The notes under the pieces are model-generated. The model did not search any database and was not told the DNA's origin. It was given only the letters and a program-made list of their open reading frames with translations. Position numbers and translations under genes: made by a program. 64,000 nt of DNA from Micromonospora sp. NBC_00389 (GTDB lineage: Bacteria; Actinomycetota; Actinomycetes; Mycobacteriales; Micromonosporaceae): NCBI RefSeq assembly GCF_036059255.1, contig NZ_CP107947.1, forward strand, positions 7,688,001-7,752,000. The letters run 5' to 3'. This document shows, piece after piece, positions 1 to 8,379 of the stretch. Position 1 is the stretch's first letter; every line of letters begins with the position of its first letter.

Positions 1-358
1 TGATGCCGGCATCGAGGGCGGTGAGCGCGGCGAGGCGGGTGCCCACGTACATGTCGTGCGGCGTGTATGCGGGCGCGACCCTGGCCAGCGTCGACATCAC
101 GTACTCCCCCAGGTCGGTCACGTCGGGGATGCTGCGACGCAACTGCGCCTGCCAGGCGTGCCGGTGGGTGTCGACGAATCCGGGGCTGACGATCCGCCCG
201 GCCGTGTTGATCACGGTGGCGCCCGCCGCTTCCGGATGCGACCGAAGGTCGGGGCCGACCGCGACGATCCGGTCCCCGCGTACCAGCACGTCACCTCGCT
301 CCAGGTCGCCGATTCGCGGGTCCATCGTGACGACCGTGCCTCCGGTGAACAACAGCAT
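1..358 (-). CDS. Amidohydrolase family protein, N-terminal part (runs off the window)
   Basis: The frame is open from an ATG at 358 to the window edge (119 codons seen), so the protein continues outside the window. It begins with the small beta-sandwich 'composite' domain typical of metal-dependent amidohydrolases (TGGTVVTMDP, then DVLVRGDRIVAVG), followed by the metal-binding signature GFVDTHRHAWQ, whose two His residues would bind the catalytic metal. The segment after it (QLRRSIPDV) resembles the cytosine deaminase / chlorohydrolase branch of the family. It lies 26 bases downstream of the Atu4866-domain gene on the same strand, so the two are probably co-transcribed. Substrate unknown; the family is certain, the branch is a guess. 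Confidence 0.85.
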   Translation of the reverse strand, partial: MLLFTGGTVVTMDPRIGDLERGDVLVRGDRIVAVGPDLRSHPEAAGATVINTAGRIVSPGFVDTHRHAWQAQLRRSIPDVTDLGEYVMSTLARVAPAYTPHDMYVGTRLAALTALDAGI

Positions 359-384
359 TGGGGTGTCTCCTTCGCTACGTGTGG

Positions 385-1113
385 TCACTGCTGGTGGAAC
401 ACGTATCCGGCGTGGTGCAGCACGCCGTCGGTGAACAGGCCATACGCCCAGAAGCCCAGGTCGTCGTGGTAGACGATCCGGTCGCCGTCGATCCAGAACG
501 ACCCCTGGTACGCGTGTGGCCGACCACCCCGTGTCTCGTCGTACCGGCCGTCGGCGGTGAGTTCCTGGTGCACGAAGCCGCTCTCATCGATCCACATGCC
601 GAGGTACGGGCTCTGCTCCGACCGCGGGCCGACGTCGGGCTCGATCGGGGCGGGCGTGAGCCGGCGGCCGTTGAAGAGCGCGATCTCACCGTCGACGACG
701 ATCGCGGCTGCCTGTTCCGGCCACCAGACGATCATCTCCAGGACGGACGCGCCCGAGGTCCGGTCGGCGACCACGGCGAAGGTGGCAGGGTTACCGGGCG
801 TGAGCGCGCCGACCCGGTCGGCGGGGCGGGCGCGCAGGCCGGCGACGGCGACACCGTCGATGACCGCCGGCACGATGGTCAGTCCGGTGCAGTCGACGAC
901 GATCGCGCCGTCGTCCTCGGCCGCAGTGTGCAGGCCCGGCCCGACTCCGACGATCACCTCGCCGTCGAGCAGCAGGTCGGCGGCAGAAAGGTCACCAATC
1001 GCCGGGTCGAGCGTGTGGATGGTGGCGTTGACGAACATCAGTGGGCGACGCCGGTCACCGGTATTCGCGGTGATCCTCGCCAGCACCGCCTCGTCGAGCA
1101 TCGGGATGCTCAC
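385..1113 (-). CDS. Atu4866-domain protein with amidohydrolase-like N-terminus
   Basis: About 242 residues. The start was set at the GTG at 1113 because an AGG-rich ribosome site (CGGAGG) lies 5-8 bases upstream; the longer ATG start at 1176 has none. The first ~140 residues look like the composite domain of an amidohydrolase (FVNATIHTLDP, then a 'VDCTGLTIVPAVIDG' segment) but the metal-binding HxH motif is replaced, so it should not be an active hydrolase. The C-terminal ~100 residues (from LGMWIDESGFVHQEL to GYVFHQQ) match the small Atu4866 domain, whose role is not known to me. It is upstream of the true amidohydrolase and divergent from an XRE regulator that probably controls both. Confidence 0.75.
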   Translation of the reverse strand: MSIPMLDEAVLARITANTGDRRRPLMFVNATIHTLDPAIGDLSAADLLLDGEVIVGVGPGLHTAAEDDGAIVVDCTGLTIVPAVIDGVAVAGLRARPADRVGALTPGNPATFAVVADRTSGASVLEMIVWWPEQAAAIVVDGEIALFNGRRLTPAPIEPDVGPRSEQSPYLGMWIDESGFVHQELTADGRYDETRGGRPHAYQGSFWIDGDRIVYHDDLGFWAYGLFTDGVLHHAGYVFHQQ

Positions 1114-1245
1114 GACGTACCTCCGAAAGGGGTTGGGGTTTGGTCCTCCCACCGTCGGACGTATCGGGGCCGGCAACCAGACCGGGCGTAACCGGGGTGC
1201 GGCGCACCCTGCCTGGTCGAAGCCAGCCTGGTTACCGTTGGTGGC

Positions 1246-2073
1246 ATGCCAACCACCGCGCTCGGGACGTTCCTCACCGCTCGGCGTGCCCGGCTCACGC
1301 CGGGCGACGTCGGCCTCGTGTCCAGCGGCGTCCGGCGGGTCGCGGGTCTGCGCCGCGAGGAGGTCGCGGTGCTGGCCGGGGTGAGCGTCGACTACTACAC
1401 CCGTCTGGAGCAGGGACGGGAGCGCAACCCGTCAGCTTCGGTGCTGGACGCCGTGGCCCGGGCGCTGGACCTCGGACCGGACGCCCGCGACCATCTCTTC
1501 CGACTGGCGGACATATCGCCCGGCAGCGCGCCGGGTCCCGCCCGGCCCCGGGTCGAGCAGAGCCTGCGGGAACTGCTCGACGCCTGGCCGGACACTCCGG
1601 CGATCGTCATCGACCGGCGGCTCGACCTGCTGGCCCGCAACGCGCTGGCGGATGCGTTCTACGCGGACTTCGCCGAGGCGGACAGCATCGTCCGGATGAC
1701 CTTCCTGGACCCGGCTGGCGGCACGTTCTTCGTCGACTGGCAGCGAGCCGCCGAGGCGTGCGTGGCGAACCTGCGCCTGGCCCTCGGCCACGACCCGCAC
1801 GACCGGCGGGTGCGGGAGCTGGTCCAGGAGGCGGGTGCGGCCAGCCCGGAGTTCCGCCGGCTGTGGGCGCGCAACGACGTGCAGGGCAAGACGCACGAGA
1901 CGAAGACGTTCCGGCACGGCGCGGTGGGCGAAATGACGCTGTCGTATCACACGTTCGACGTGCGGGGCGCTCCCGGCCAGCAGTTGATCGTGTACCGCGC
2001 GGAGCCGCGCAGCCGAAGCGCTGAGGCGCTTCGGCTGCTGGGCACGCTGGCCGCCAGCAACTGGCCCATGTGA
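1246..2073 (+). CDS. XRE-family regulator with MmyB-like ligand domain
   Basis: 275 residues. Residues ~10-70 form a helix-turn-helix (REEVAVLAGVSVDYYTRLEQGR is the recognition region), the typical opening of the large actinobacterial MmyB-like family; residues ~100-270 form the PAS-like ligand-binding domain (IVIDRRLDLLARNALA ... MTLSYHTFDVRG). Such proteins act as local transcription factors in the cytoplasm, often for a divergent oxidoreductase or hydrolase gene. Here the divergent gene starts at 1113, leaving a ~130-base shared promoter region. Ligand unknown. Confidence 0.9.
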   Translation: MPTTALGTFLTARRARLTPGDVGLVSSGVRRVAGLRREEVAVLAGVSVDYYTRLEQGRERNPSASVLDAVARALDLGPDARDHLFRLADISPGSAPGPARPRVEQSLRELLDAWPDTPAIVIDRRLDLLARNALADAFYADFAEADSIVRMTFLDPAGGTFFVDWQRAAEACVANLRLALGHDPHDRRVRELVQEAGAASPEFRRLWARNDVQGKTHETKTFRHGAVGEMTLSYHTFDVRGAPGQQLIVYRAEPRSRSAEALRLLGTLAASNWPM

Positions 2074-2114
2074 GGCTTTCCGTCAGGTCGCCGGCGAACT
2101 CCATCTGGATGCGG

Positions 2115-3047
2115 TCACTGGCGTACGTCCTGTTCCTGTCGCGGAAGGCGACGGATCACGTCTGTCGGTGCCGGCGGCCGGCTGTGTAGGCGGGTCAGAC
2201 CGACCCCGACGAGCACGACCACCATCCCGATGGCGATCCGGAGGCCGAAGTCCTCGTCGAGCACGATGACTCCCAACGCCACCGAGACCACCGGCAGCAG
2301 ATAGCCGACGGTCGCCGTGTTGGTGGCGCCCTCGGCGGCGATGTTCCGGTAGGTGAGGTGGAAGGTGGCTCCGGTGGCGACGACGCCCAGGATCACGACG
2401 GCGATCAGGGTCTTCGGCCCGATCTCGATCGACGTCAGACCGCCGGCCGGCAAGGTCACCGCGGTCAGGCCGGTCGCCGCGATGAGCTGCGCCGCGGACA
2501 GCGAGATGGTGGGGATGCCCTTGCCGACCAGGTTGCGGCCCATGTACGCGAAGCCGACGGCGTAGCTGGCCGCCGCGGCGACGATGGCGAGGGCGCCCCA
2601 GCCGATCGGCCCGGTCGTCTCCCACGGAGCGAAGATCAGCACGACCCCGGTGAACCCGAGGAGGAGCCCGCCCAGCCGGGCCGGCCGGAGTCCGCGCTCG
2701 GTTCCGATGACGACGCCGATCAGCAGCGACCACAGCGGGGTCGTCGCGTTCAGTGCGCCGGCCACCCCCGAGTCGATGGTCTGCTGGCCGATGCTGAACA
2801 TGGCGAACGGCAGTGCGTTGCAGAACAGGGCGGCCACGACGATGTGACCCCAGGTCCCCCGGCCCCGGGGCAACCGCCGGCCCGAGGCCAGGCATGCGAC
2901 CAGCAGAGCGGCCGATCCGAGTACGCAACGGCTGAGGGTGACCTGGACCGGAGTCAGCGAGTCCAGGGCCAACTCGATCCAGAGAAAGGTCGATCCCCAC
3001 AGCAGGGCGAGCACGCCCACCCGCGCCCACGCCCATGTCCTGCCCAC
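2115..3047 (-). CDS. EamA/DMT-superfamily transporter
   Basis: Ten hydrophobic segments in two EamA repeats (first begins VGVLALLWGSTFLWIELAL, second after GPIGWGALAIVAAAASYAVG). This is the drug/metabolite exporter superfamily (RhaT/YdcZ-like); these proteins sit in the cytoplasmic membrane and move small metabolites. The chosen GTG at 3047 places the start just before the first membrane segment and leaves a normal ~105-base intergenic region; an ATG at 3116 would add a poorly conserved 23-residue lead and squeeze that region. Divergent from the LysR gene, the usual arrangement for a LysR-controlled exporter. Substrate unknown. Confidence 0.85.
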   Translation of the reverse strand: MGRTWAWARVGVLALLWGSTFLWIELALDSLTPVQVTLSRCVLGSAALLVACLASGRRLPRGRGTWGHIVVAALFCNALPFAMFSIGQQTIDSGVAGALNATTPLWSLLIGVVIGTERGLRPARLGGLLLGFTGVVLIFAPWETTGPIGWGALAIVAAAASYAVGFAYMGRNLVGKGIPTISLSAAQLIAATGLTAVTLPAGGLTSIEIGPKTLIAVVILGVVATGATFHLTYRNIAAEGATNTATVGYLLPVVSVALGVIVLDEDFGLRIAIGMVVVLVGVGLTRLHSRPPAPTDVIRRLPRQEQDVRQ

Positions 3048-3128
3048 GACACCGTCACCCCTGATCTCCTTGATCGGCCCCCATGAACGGTGCCGCACCC
3101 CAACCCGTAAGGACAAGCAAAAGATTTT

Positions 3129-3148
3129 GCACTTAAGTTAAGTTGTGC
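3129..3148. promoter_or_regulatory. AT-rich imperfect palindrome upstream of the LysR gene
   Basis: GCAC and GTGC flank two TTAAGT-type half sites in the only AT-rich stretch of the LysR/EamA intergenic region. Position and form fit a LysR operator overlapping the promoter. Seen by eye; binding is inferred. Confidence 0.4.
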
Positions 3149-3151
3149 TAC

Positions 3152-4045
3152 ATGCTTGATGTGAGACGCATGCAGGTGCTGCGGGCGGTGGTCACCAGCG
3201 GGTCGGTGACCGCAGCGGCGGCGCACCTCGGCTACACCCCCTCCGCCGTCAGCCAGCAGGTGGCGGCCCTGGAAAAGGAGGCCGGGATCGCGCTACTCGA
3301 ACGGGTCGGCCGGGGTGTGCGGCCCACGGCGGCCGGTCAACTGCTCGTCGGGCACGCGGCCGTCATCAGCCAGCACGTGGCCCAAGCGGAGACCGCGCTG
3401 GCCGACCTGCGCTCGGGGCGGACGGGCCGGCTGACTGTCCGCTATTTCGCCTCGGTCGGCCCGACCCTGCTGGCACCCGCCCTCGCCCGACTCCGGCGCG
3501 AGCATCCGGGCGTGGCGACAGACCCCAAGCTCAGCGATCCGGATGATCCACTGCCGGAGGTGGAGCGGGGCAACGCCGACCTGGCCATTGTGGTCCGCCG
3601 ACCGAGCGACGAAATCCGCCAGGGCATCCGTGTGGTGCACCTGCTCGACGACGTGTATCAGGCTGTGTTGCCTGTCGGACACCCGCTCGCCGCACAACAG
3701 GTGATCGACCTGGCCGACCTCGCCGGCGAACCGTGGGTCGGTAGCGAACCGCCCGGCCCCTGCCTGGAGCCAATCACCGACGCCTGCGCCGCGGCAGGCT
3801 TCAGTCCGGATTTTGTCGCGAGGTCGGAGGACTACGCCACGGCCCAGGGATTCGTCGCAGCCGGCCTCGGAGTCAGCCTGATCCCCCGACTCGGGCTGGG
3901 CACCCGCCATCCCGGCGTCGCCACCCGCCCGGTCCGCCGTCCAGAGCCGATCAGGAGGATCTACGCTGCGGTCCGGGAGATCTCACTGGCCCAGCCGGCA
4001 CTGCGCGCGCTGATCGACGCCCTCCTGGACGCCACCAAGGAGTGA
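3152..4045 (+). CDS. LysR-family transcriptional regulator
   Basis: 297 residues from the ATG at 3152 (a TTG at 3143 would add three). Residues 1-60 are the LysR winged helix (MQVLRAVVTSGSVTAAAAH, then YTPSAVSQQVAALEKE); the rest is the two-lobed effector-binding domain. It probably activates or represses the divergent EamA exporter at 2115-3047 and itself, through the palindrome just upstream of its start. The inducer cannot be told from sequence. Confidence 0.92.
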   Translation: MLDVRRMQVLRAVVTSGSVTAAAAHLGYTPSAVSQQVAALEKEAGIALLERVGRGVRPTAAGQLLVGHAAVISQHVAQAETALADLRSGRTGRLTVRYFASVGPTLLAPALARLRREHPGVATDPKLSDPDDPLPEVERGNADLAIVVRRPSDEIRQGIRVVHLLDDVYQAVLPVGHPLAAQQVIDLADLAGEPWVGSEPPGPCLEPITDACAAAGFSPDFVARSEDYATAQGFVAAGLGVSLIPRLGLGTRHPGVATRPVRRPEPIRRIYAAVREISLAQPALRALIDALLDATKE

Positions 4046-4075
4046 CACGTGAGCGTCCCGGGTACCAGCCTGGTG

Positions 4076-5056
4076 CTATTCGCCCTTGGTCGGTGCGGGC
4101 GAGCGGCCGCGGTAGCCGATGGCGCCCTCGCCGACCCGCTGGTAGGTGCCGACGAATGCGTCGCCGGGGCCGGTGAACGCGACCGTCCCGGTGTTGCCGC
4201 GCTTGTCCCGCCAGCTCGCCCTGGCCAATGGCAACGAGTCGGCACCGATCGCGAAGGTGATCCCGTTCGAGCGGTACCAGCCGCCGCCCCATCCCTCCTC
4301 CGTGTGGTACCAGTGTTTCGCCATGCCGGCGTCGGGGTGATCGGCCCGCCACCGCCCGGTCAGCGAGCCGCGCAACTCGTGCGGCGACTCCGCACCAGCC
4401 GGCCGGCACCAGCCGTAGAAGCCGTCCAGTTCGGCGGTGAAGGTGACCGCGTACTCCGCGCCGGAAGCGTCTGCCCAGGCGAGGTGGTCGAGCAGGCTCT
4501 GCTCGCCGCGGTCCACGTACGCGATGACCGTCGGACCGGGCTGCCACGCGCCGCCCATGGCCTGCATGCGGGTCGAGTACCGGAGCACCGGTTCCTCGGC
4601 CTCGCGCTGGTCCATGGCCCGCGCGGACCGGCCCCGGTCGAACACGGCGTCGATGGTGATCCGGTTGAGCCAGAGCATGCTGCGGGCGTCAACGGCACTG
4701 GCCAGCCGGAGCTTGTTCGCGCCCGGCCGCAGCCGGCCAGCAGGTATGGCGAAGTCCATGTGCTGAAAGAGGTCTCCCCCGCCCGGGATGTGCCAGCCGT
4801 GCACCAGGCACCGATCGTTGACGGAGATGTCGAGCGGCGCGAACCCGACCGCACTGCCCAGCTTCGACACCAGCGCCACGATCCCCAGGGTGGCTTCCCC
4901 GTTGGCGTCCGCCGCCGGAACGTCGAACGTCATCTCCACGGAGCCGTCGGCGTCCAGCTTGAGATGTCCCCCGGCCTCGGTGCCGCGGTTGATGCTCAGG
5001 ACGGCATTCGCGGTCGACGCCGGTTTCTGGGCGAAAGTCACGTAGGTCGGCTGCAT
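4076..5056 (-). CDS. Conserved hypothetical protein, two beta-rich halves
   Basis: 326 residues, no signal peptide and no membrane segment. The N-terminal ~140 residues read like a beta-sandwich with carbohydrate-binding flavour (VLSINRGTEAGGHLKLDADG, VNDRCLVHGWHIPGGGD); the C-terminal half (ELDGFYGWCRPAGAE, ELRGSLTGRW, WYRSNGITFAIGA, FVGTYQRVGEG) reads like strands of a small barrel with many aromatic residues. I do not recognise a named family. It stands alone, convergent with the LysR gene (30 bases between stops). Cytoplasmic location is inferred. Confidence 0.7.
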   Translation of the reverse strand: MQPTYVTFAQKPASTANAVLSINRGTEAGGHLKLDADGSVEMTFDVPAADANGEATLGIVALVSKLGSAVGFAPLDISVNDRCLVHGWHIPGGGDLFQHMDFAIPAGRLRPGANKLRLASAVDARSMLWLNRITIDAVFDRGRSARAMDQREAEEPVLRYSTRMQAMGGAWQPGPTVIAYVDRGEQSLLDHLAWADASGAEYAVTFTAELDGFYGWCRPAGAESPHELRGSLTGRWRADHPDAGMAKHWYHTEEGWGGGWYRSNGITFAIGADSLPLARASWRDKRGNTGTVAFTGPGDAFVGTYQRVGEGAIGYRGRSPAPTKGE

Positions 5057-5228
5057 CGCGCGATGCTATCCGCCGGGCAAAAGGGCAGAGCCCGGCCTCG
5101 TCAGGGCAACCAGGCCGGTGCATGCTCGGCCGGTCAGCCCTCATCGTTGACCGTCGCCCGCTCACCTCTCGTGCCGGCTGGTAACCGTTCGACCCGATTG
5201 CTACTGGCCCGTCGATGGCCCGGGCGGC

Positions 5229-5459
5229 TCACCCCACCAGGTTCAGGACCCCCAGGACAATCGACAAAGCGATCGCGACCAGCGTGATGCCGGCGACGGC
5301 GCGCATGACTGTCCGGGTGGCTCGGCTGCCTCCGGTGCCCTCAGCAAGGCGGCCCATCATCTCCGTCCGCGCGTCGATGGAGTACGGGTTGGTGCTCGTA
5401 TCCACGTAGCTGCGCTTCAGCCAGTCGCGATCTGGATTCGGGGCCTGAGTCGTGCCCAT
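5229..5459 (-). CDS. Small single-span membrane protein
   Basis: 76 residues from the ATG at 5459, the start that gives a short acidic/polar N-terminus (PNPDRDWLKRSYVDTS) and one C-terminal hydrophobic helix (AVAGITLVAIALSIVLGVLNL). The longer upstream reading adds only a low-complexity lead. Function unknown. Divergent from the ArsR-type operon at 5624. Confidence 0.55.
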   Translation of the reverse strand: MGTTQAPNPDRDWLKRSYVDTSTNPYSIDARTEMMGRLAEGTGGSRATRTVMRAVAGITLVAIALSIVLGVLNLVG

Positions 5460-5584
5460 GCACCCAGTGTGGGCCGTGGCGCAGGGAGCAGGAAAGACTC
5501 CGAACGGAGCACGGATCTCGCACATGGGTCGGTGAGGTCTTGCGCCTCGCGCGTCGGTCCGCTTCGGAGTTGACGGACGCGCTT

Positions 5585-5612
5585 GCTCATGCCAATAATA
5601 GTTGGCATGAGC
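5585..5612. promoter_or_regulatory. Perfect 11-bp inverted repeat, likely ArsR operator
   Basis: GCTCATGCCAA, a 6-base AT-rich spacer (TAATAG), then TTGGCATGAGC, an exact inverted repeat. It ends 11 bases before the start codon of the ArsR-type gene and includes the only AT-rich bases nearby, where a -10 box would sit. This is the expected layout of an autoregulatory operator; binding is inferred. Confidence 0.7.
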
Positions 5613-5623
5613 CAAGGTGAGCT

Positions 5624-5965
5624 ATGGGAGAGCTGAGCGGCGATCGGCTGATCGAGGTCCTTGCCACTCTGGCCAGTCCGCACAGACTGCGTGTGCTCGC
5701 CGCACTGACCGGCGGACGCGCCTACGTCTCACAGCTCGCCCGCGATCTGGGCATCAGCCGCGCACTGCTGCAGGTGCACCTCAAAAAGTTGGAAAAGGCC
5801 GGGCTGGTCACCGCGCATCTGGAGTTGTCCGAGGACGGCAAGGCACTCAAGTACTACGAGGCCACGCCGTTCTCGCTGCACCTCACGCCCGACGTGGTGG
5901 CGGCTGCCGCCACGACCCTGAGCAACGCCGGAGACGGCGACGCCGTACCGAAAGGAAAAATCTAG
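5624..5965 (+). CDS. ArsR-type winged-helix regulator
   Basis: 113 residues. The core (VLATLASPHRLRVLAALT, YVSQLARDLGISRALLQVHLKKLEKAGLV) is a classic ArsR-like winged helix; no paired cysteine metal site is visible, so it may sense a small molecule or a protein rather than a metal. It is the first gene of a tight four-gene run: the next ATG follows its stop by zero bases, and later genes overlap by 4 bases. The palindrome just upstream suggests autoregulation of the operon. Confidence 0.85.
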   Translation: MGELSGDRLIEVLATLASPHRLRVLAALTGGRAYVSQLARDLGISRALLQVHLKKLEKAGLVTAHLELSEDGKALKYYEATPFSLHLTPDVVAAAATTLSNAGDGDAVPKGKI

Positions 5966-6190
5966 ATGGACGTCGGCTCGGTCTTCCTCGTCGTCATCGC
6001 CGCCCTGCTCATCTCGGTTGTCGGGTATGCGGGCGTCCGCAAGCGGGCTACGGTGTCGGCCGAACTGCAGCGGCAGTACGCCGAGCAGGCCGCCGAAACA
6101 CAGCGCCTGCTCACCGACGTGAGCGCGCAGCTGGCCGATCTGAACCGGCGCACCGCGGACATGCAACGCATCCTCAAGGACGCCGAATGA
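5966..6190 (+). CDS. Small membrane-anchored coiled-coil protein
   Basis: 74 residues: one N-terminal hydrophobic helix (VFLVVIAALLISVVGYAGV) and then a heptad-rich helix (ELQRQYAEQAAETQRLL). It starts at the base after the ArsR stop and overlaps the next gene by 4 bases (ATGA), so translation is coupled. No named family recognised. Its place between a regulator and a phosphotransferase suggests a membrane scaffold for the latter, which is inference. Confidence 0.7.
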   Translation: MDVGSVFLVVIAALLISVVGYAGVRKRATVSAELQRQYAEQAAETQRLLTDVSAQLADLNRRTADMQRILKDAE

Positions 6191-6777
6191 CCGCCCTCGG
6201 CCTCAGTCCGCCGGTCACGCTACTCAACGTTCCCAACGCCATCACCGCCGTACGAACGACCGGCTCCGTCGGGCTCGCCGTGGCAGCGCTGACCCACCGC
6301 AGCGCCCACCTGCTCGTCGCCGCGTACCTGATCTACTGGATCGGTGACATCCTCGACGGCGTCGCCGCCCGGGGGCTGGGACAGGAGACGCGCACCGGCG
6401 CGGTCTTCGACATCGTCGCGGACCGTGCCTGCACGTCGGCCTGTGCCGCCGCACTGGTCGTGCTGCGGCCCGCCACCGCCCTGCCGGTCGCGGTGTTCCT
6501 CGTCCAGTTCATGGTCATCGACCAGTTGCTGAGCCTGATGTTCCTGCGCTGGCCGCTGCTGAGCCCGAACTACTTCGCCTGCGTCGATCGGCGCATCTAC
6601 CGGTGGAACTGGTCTCCGCCGGCAAAGGCGCTGAACACCGCCGCGGTGGTGATCCTGGCGATCTTCGCGCCGATGGCCGCGGCCGTCACGTTCGCCCTCG
6701 GGGTCGCCGCGGTGAAGGTCGTCTCGTTGGTCTGCGCCGCCAAGTTGCCGGCGGGCCTGCCGCACACCCGGCCATGA
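6187..6777 (+). CDS. CDP-alcohol phosphatidyltransferase family protein
   Basis: 196 residues with several membrane helices. Residues 54-79 carry the full family signature D(x)2DG(x)2AR(x)8G(x)3D(x)3D, so the Mg-binding and catalytic aspartates are intact. The family transfers a phosphoalcohol from a CDP-linked donor, as in phosphatidylglycerol-phosphate or phosphatidylinositol-phosphate synthases. Which alcohol is used here is not evident. The start is fixed by the ATGA overlap with the preceding gene; its stop overlaps the next gene in the same way. Because its operon is led by an ArsR regulator, it is probably an inducible membrane-lipid modification rather than the housekeeping synthase. 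Confidence 0.88.
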   Translation: MTALGLSPPVTLLNVPNAITAVRTTGSVGLAVAALTHRSAHLLVAAYLIYWIGDILDGVAARGLGQETRTGAVFDIVADRACTSACAAALVVLRPATALPVAVFLVQFMVIDQLLSLMFLRWPLLSPNYFACVDRRIYRWNWSPPAKALNTAAVVILAIFAPMAAAVTFALGVAAVKVVSLVCAAKLPAGLPHTRP

Positions 6778-7274
6778 TCGCAGTCCTGGCGGCTGCGGCC
6801 GTCGGGCTCCTGTCGGCTTTCCTGCCGTTCACCCCGGCCGAGCCGTACCTGATCGCGGTCGTAGCGACGACCGGCACGCCGCCCGTGGCGCTCGGCGTAG
6901 CCGCCGCAGCCGGTCAGACTGCCGGCAAGGCCCTGATCTTCCTCGGTGCGCGCGGCGCGATCCGCTCGACTTGGCTACAACGCCGGCTCAGCAGACGCCC
7001 GTCCACCGCGCCGGAGCCACCAGGCCGACTGGGCGCGATGCTCGCGCGTCCGAAGGCGGTCGGTGCGCGACTCGTCGAGGTGATGGAACGCCCCCGCCAG
7101 GCGACCGGGGTGCTGCTGGTCAGCGCCGTCACCGGATTTCCACCGCTGCTGGCCGCCAGCGTCTACCTGGGCCGCACACCCATGCGCCCGGTCGTCTTCG
7201 CGGCGACGTGCCTGCTGGGCCGAGCGATCCGCTTCGCAACGATCGCGCTGGCCCCGCAGCTCGCCGACTACTAA
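6774..7274 (+). CDS. Small VTT/DedA-like membrane protein
   Basis: 166 residues, about four hydrophobic segments (IAVLAAAAVGLLSAFLPF; PYLIAVVATTG...VALGVAAAAGQ; GVLLVSAVTGFPPLLAAS; VFAATCLLGRAIRFATI). The 'TGFPPLL...GR' and re-entrant-like G-rich parts recall the VTT/SNARE-associated (DedA) proteins that flip or traffic lipids, but the fit is loose. It begins inside the stop codon of the phosphotransferase gene (ATGA) and ends the operon. A role in handling the product of the phosphotransferase is a reasonable guess. Confidence 0.7.
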   Translation: MIAVLAAAAVGLLSAFLPFTPAEPYLIAVVATTGTPPVALGVAAAAGQTAGKALIFLGARGAIRSTWLQRRLSRRPSTAPEPPGRLGAMLARPKAVGARLVEVMERPRQATGVLLVSAVTGFPPLLAASVYLGRTPMRPVVFAATCLLGRAIRFATIALAPQLADY

Positions 7275-7351
7275 ACGGTGGCCGCCGGCCCGGCATCGAC
7301 ATGGACACTGTCCCGGCACCGACACAACAGCTGGGGCAAGATCGGGTGCGC

Positions 7352-7636
7352 TCATCTGGCGCCAGCCGACTCCGGCGGATGGGGTCGTCGTCCCGGCACC
7401 GGCGGTGGAGGGAGGGCCACGCAGGCCCACCGGTCTGGTGATCGGCCACCGCGCCACGCCGACCAGACCTCAAGCGCCTCACGCACCAGGCTGACTTCAA
7501 GCAGGTAGTCAGACCGCTGGTTCTCATCGTCCACCACGGCCGCCGCGCGTGCCTCCGGGGTCCAGGGTCGGCCGGCGTAGATCGTCGCCTCATCGGGGAG
7601 CTGGTCTAGGCGCTCCACCAAGTCGATCAACCGCAT
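7352..7636 (-). CDS. Small hypothetical protein
   Basis: 94 residues from the ATG at 7636. The N-terminal ~65 residues are well formed (MRLIDLVERLDQLPDE, then WTPEARAAAVVDDENQR) and acidic; the last ~25 are a proline-rich tail. This looks like one of the small DUF proteins common in actinobacterial accessory regions. Isolated from its neighbours; no function assigned. Confidence 0.5.
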   Translation of the reverse strand: MRLIDLVERLDQLPDEATIYAGRPWTPEARAAAVVDDENQRSDYLLEVSLVREALEVWSAWRGGRSPDRWACVALPPPPVPGRRPHPPESAGAR

Positions 7637-7922
7637 ACTCACACCTTCAGTCTGGAAGGACGACGACCACTGGCCCGGATGCCCGAAACGCCTGCTCGTG
7701 GGCCGGGGACTGGTCACAGGTCGTGCCCGCTCGTGCTCATTCGGGGTACCGGCTACTGGCACGTGGCTGGCACGTCACCCTGATCCGGAAGAACGGACGG
7801 CGTGATCCCGGTAGCTGTTCACCTCGCGCTGTGGACGAGTCGCTGTTTCTGGTAGGGATAGCCGCTGCGCGTGCTGCTGGCTCTGACTGGGGTCAGGTGA
7901 CCCATGGATGCATGATGGGACG

Positions 7923-8354
7923 ATGGAGAGCCAGAACCTCAGCCGCGAGGATTACCAATCTGCCTTACGCGTAGGGGAAGTGCTGCGCGAACGGGGTTGG
8001 CGAAGGGCCTTCAGCCTTCCGCAGATGGTGGAAGGGTGGTCCGGACTGATCGAGGAAATCCGTGAAGGCTATGACTGGTGTACCGACGAGTACAGGAACG
8101 ACCTGGTCTGCCGCGAATGGCTTGATCAGGCGCTGCCCTTGCTCACCGAGCCCGTGCGGGCGAACTGGCAAGTCATTGTGGATCAACTGGACGAGAAGTT
8201 CCGCGAGGTAACCGTCGACGACGGTGCGGCCTTTTGGCCGTTCGGCGTGACTGACCCATGGTGGCTGCGGCGCCGGCCCAAGGTGCTGATCGGCGAACTT
8301 GCCCGCGACCTGGGCTGCAATGGAGGCGATGGGACCAGCGCCGCCGGTGGCTAG
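7923..8354 (+). CDS. Hypothetical protein, accessory-region orphan
   Basis: 143 residues from the ATG at 7923. Rich in Trp and acidic residues (GWRRAFSLPQMVEGWSGLIEEI, ...VTDPWWLRRRPKVLIGELARDLGC), soluble, probably all-helical. Codon third positions are visibly less GC-rich than in neighbouring genes, which suggests recent acquisition (by eye, not computed). The helical Trp-rich style resembles immunity-type proteins, but I cannot name a family. It stands alone between two genes of the opposite strand. Confidence 0.6.
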   Translation: MESQNLSREDYQSALRVGEVLRERGWRRAFSLPQMVEGWSGLIEEIREGYDWCTDEYRNDLVCREWLDQALPLLTEPVRANWQVIVDQLDEKFREVTVDDGAAFWPFGVTDPWWLRRRPKVLIGELARDLGCNGGDGTSAAGG

Positions 8355-8379
8355 CCGCCGTTTGAAAGGGCAGCCTCGG

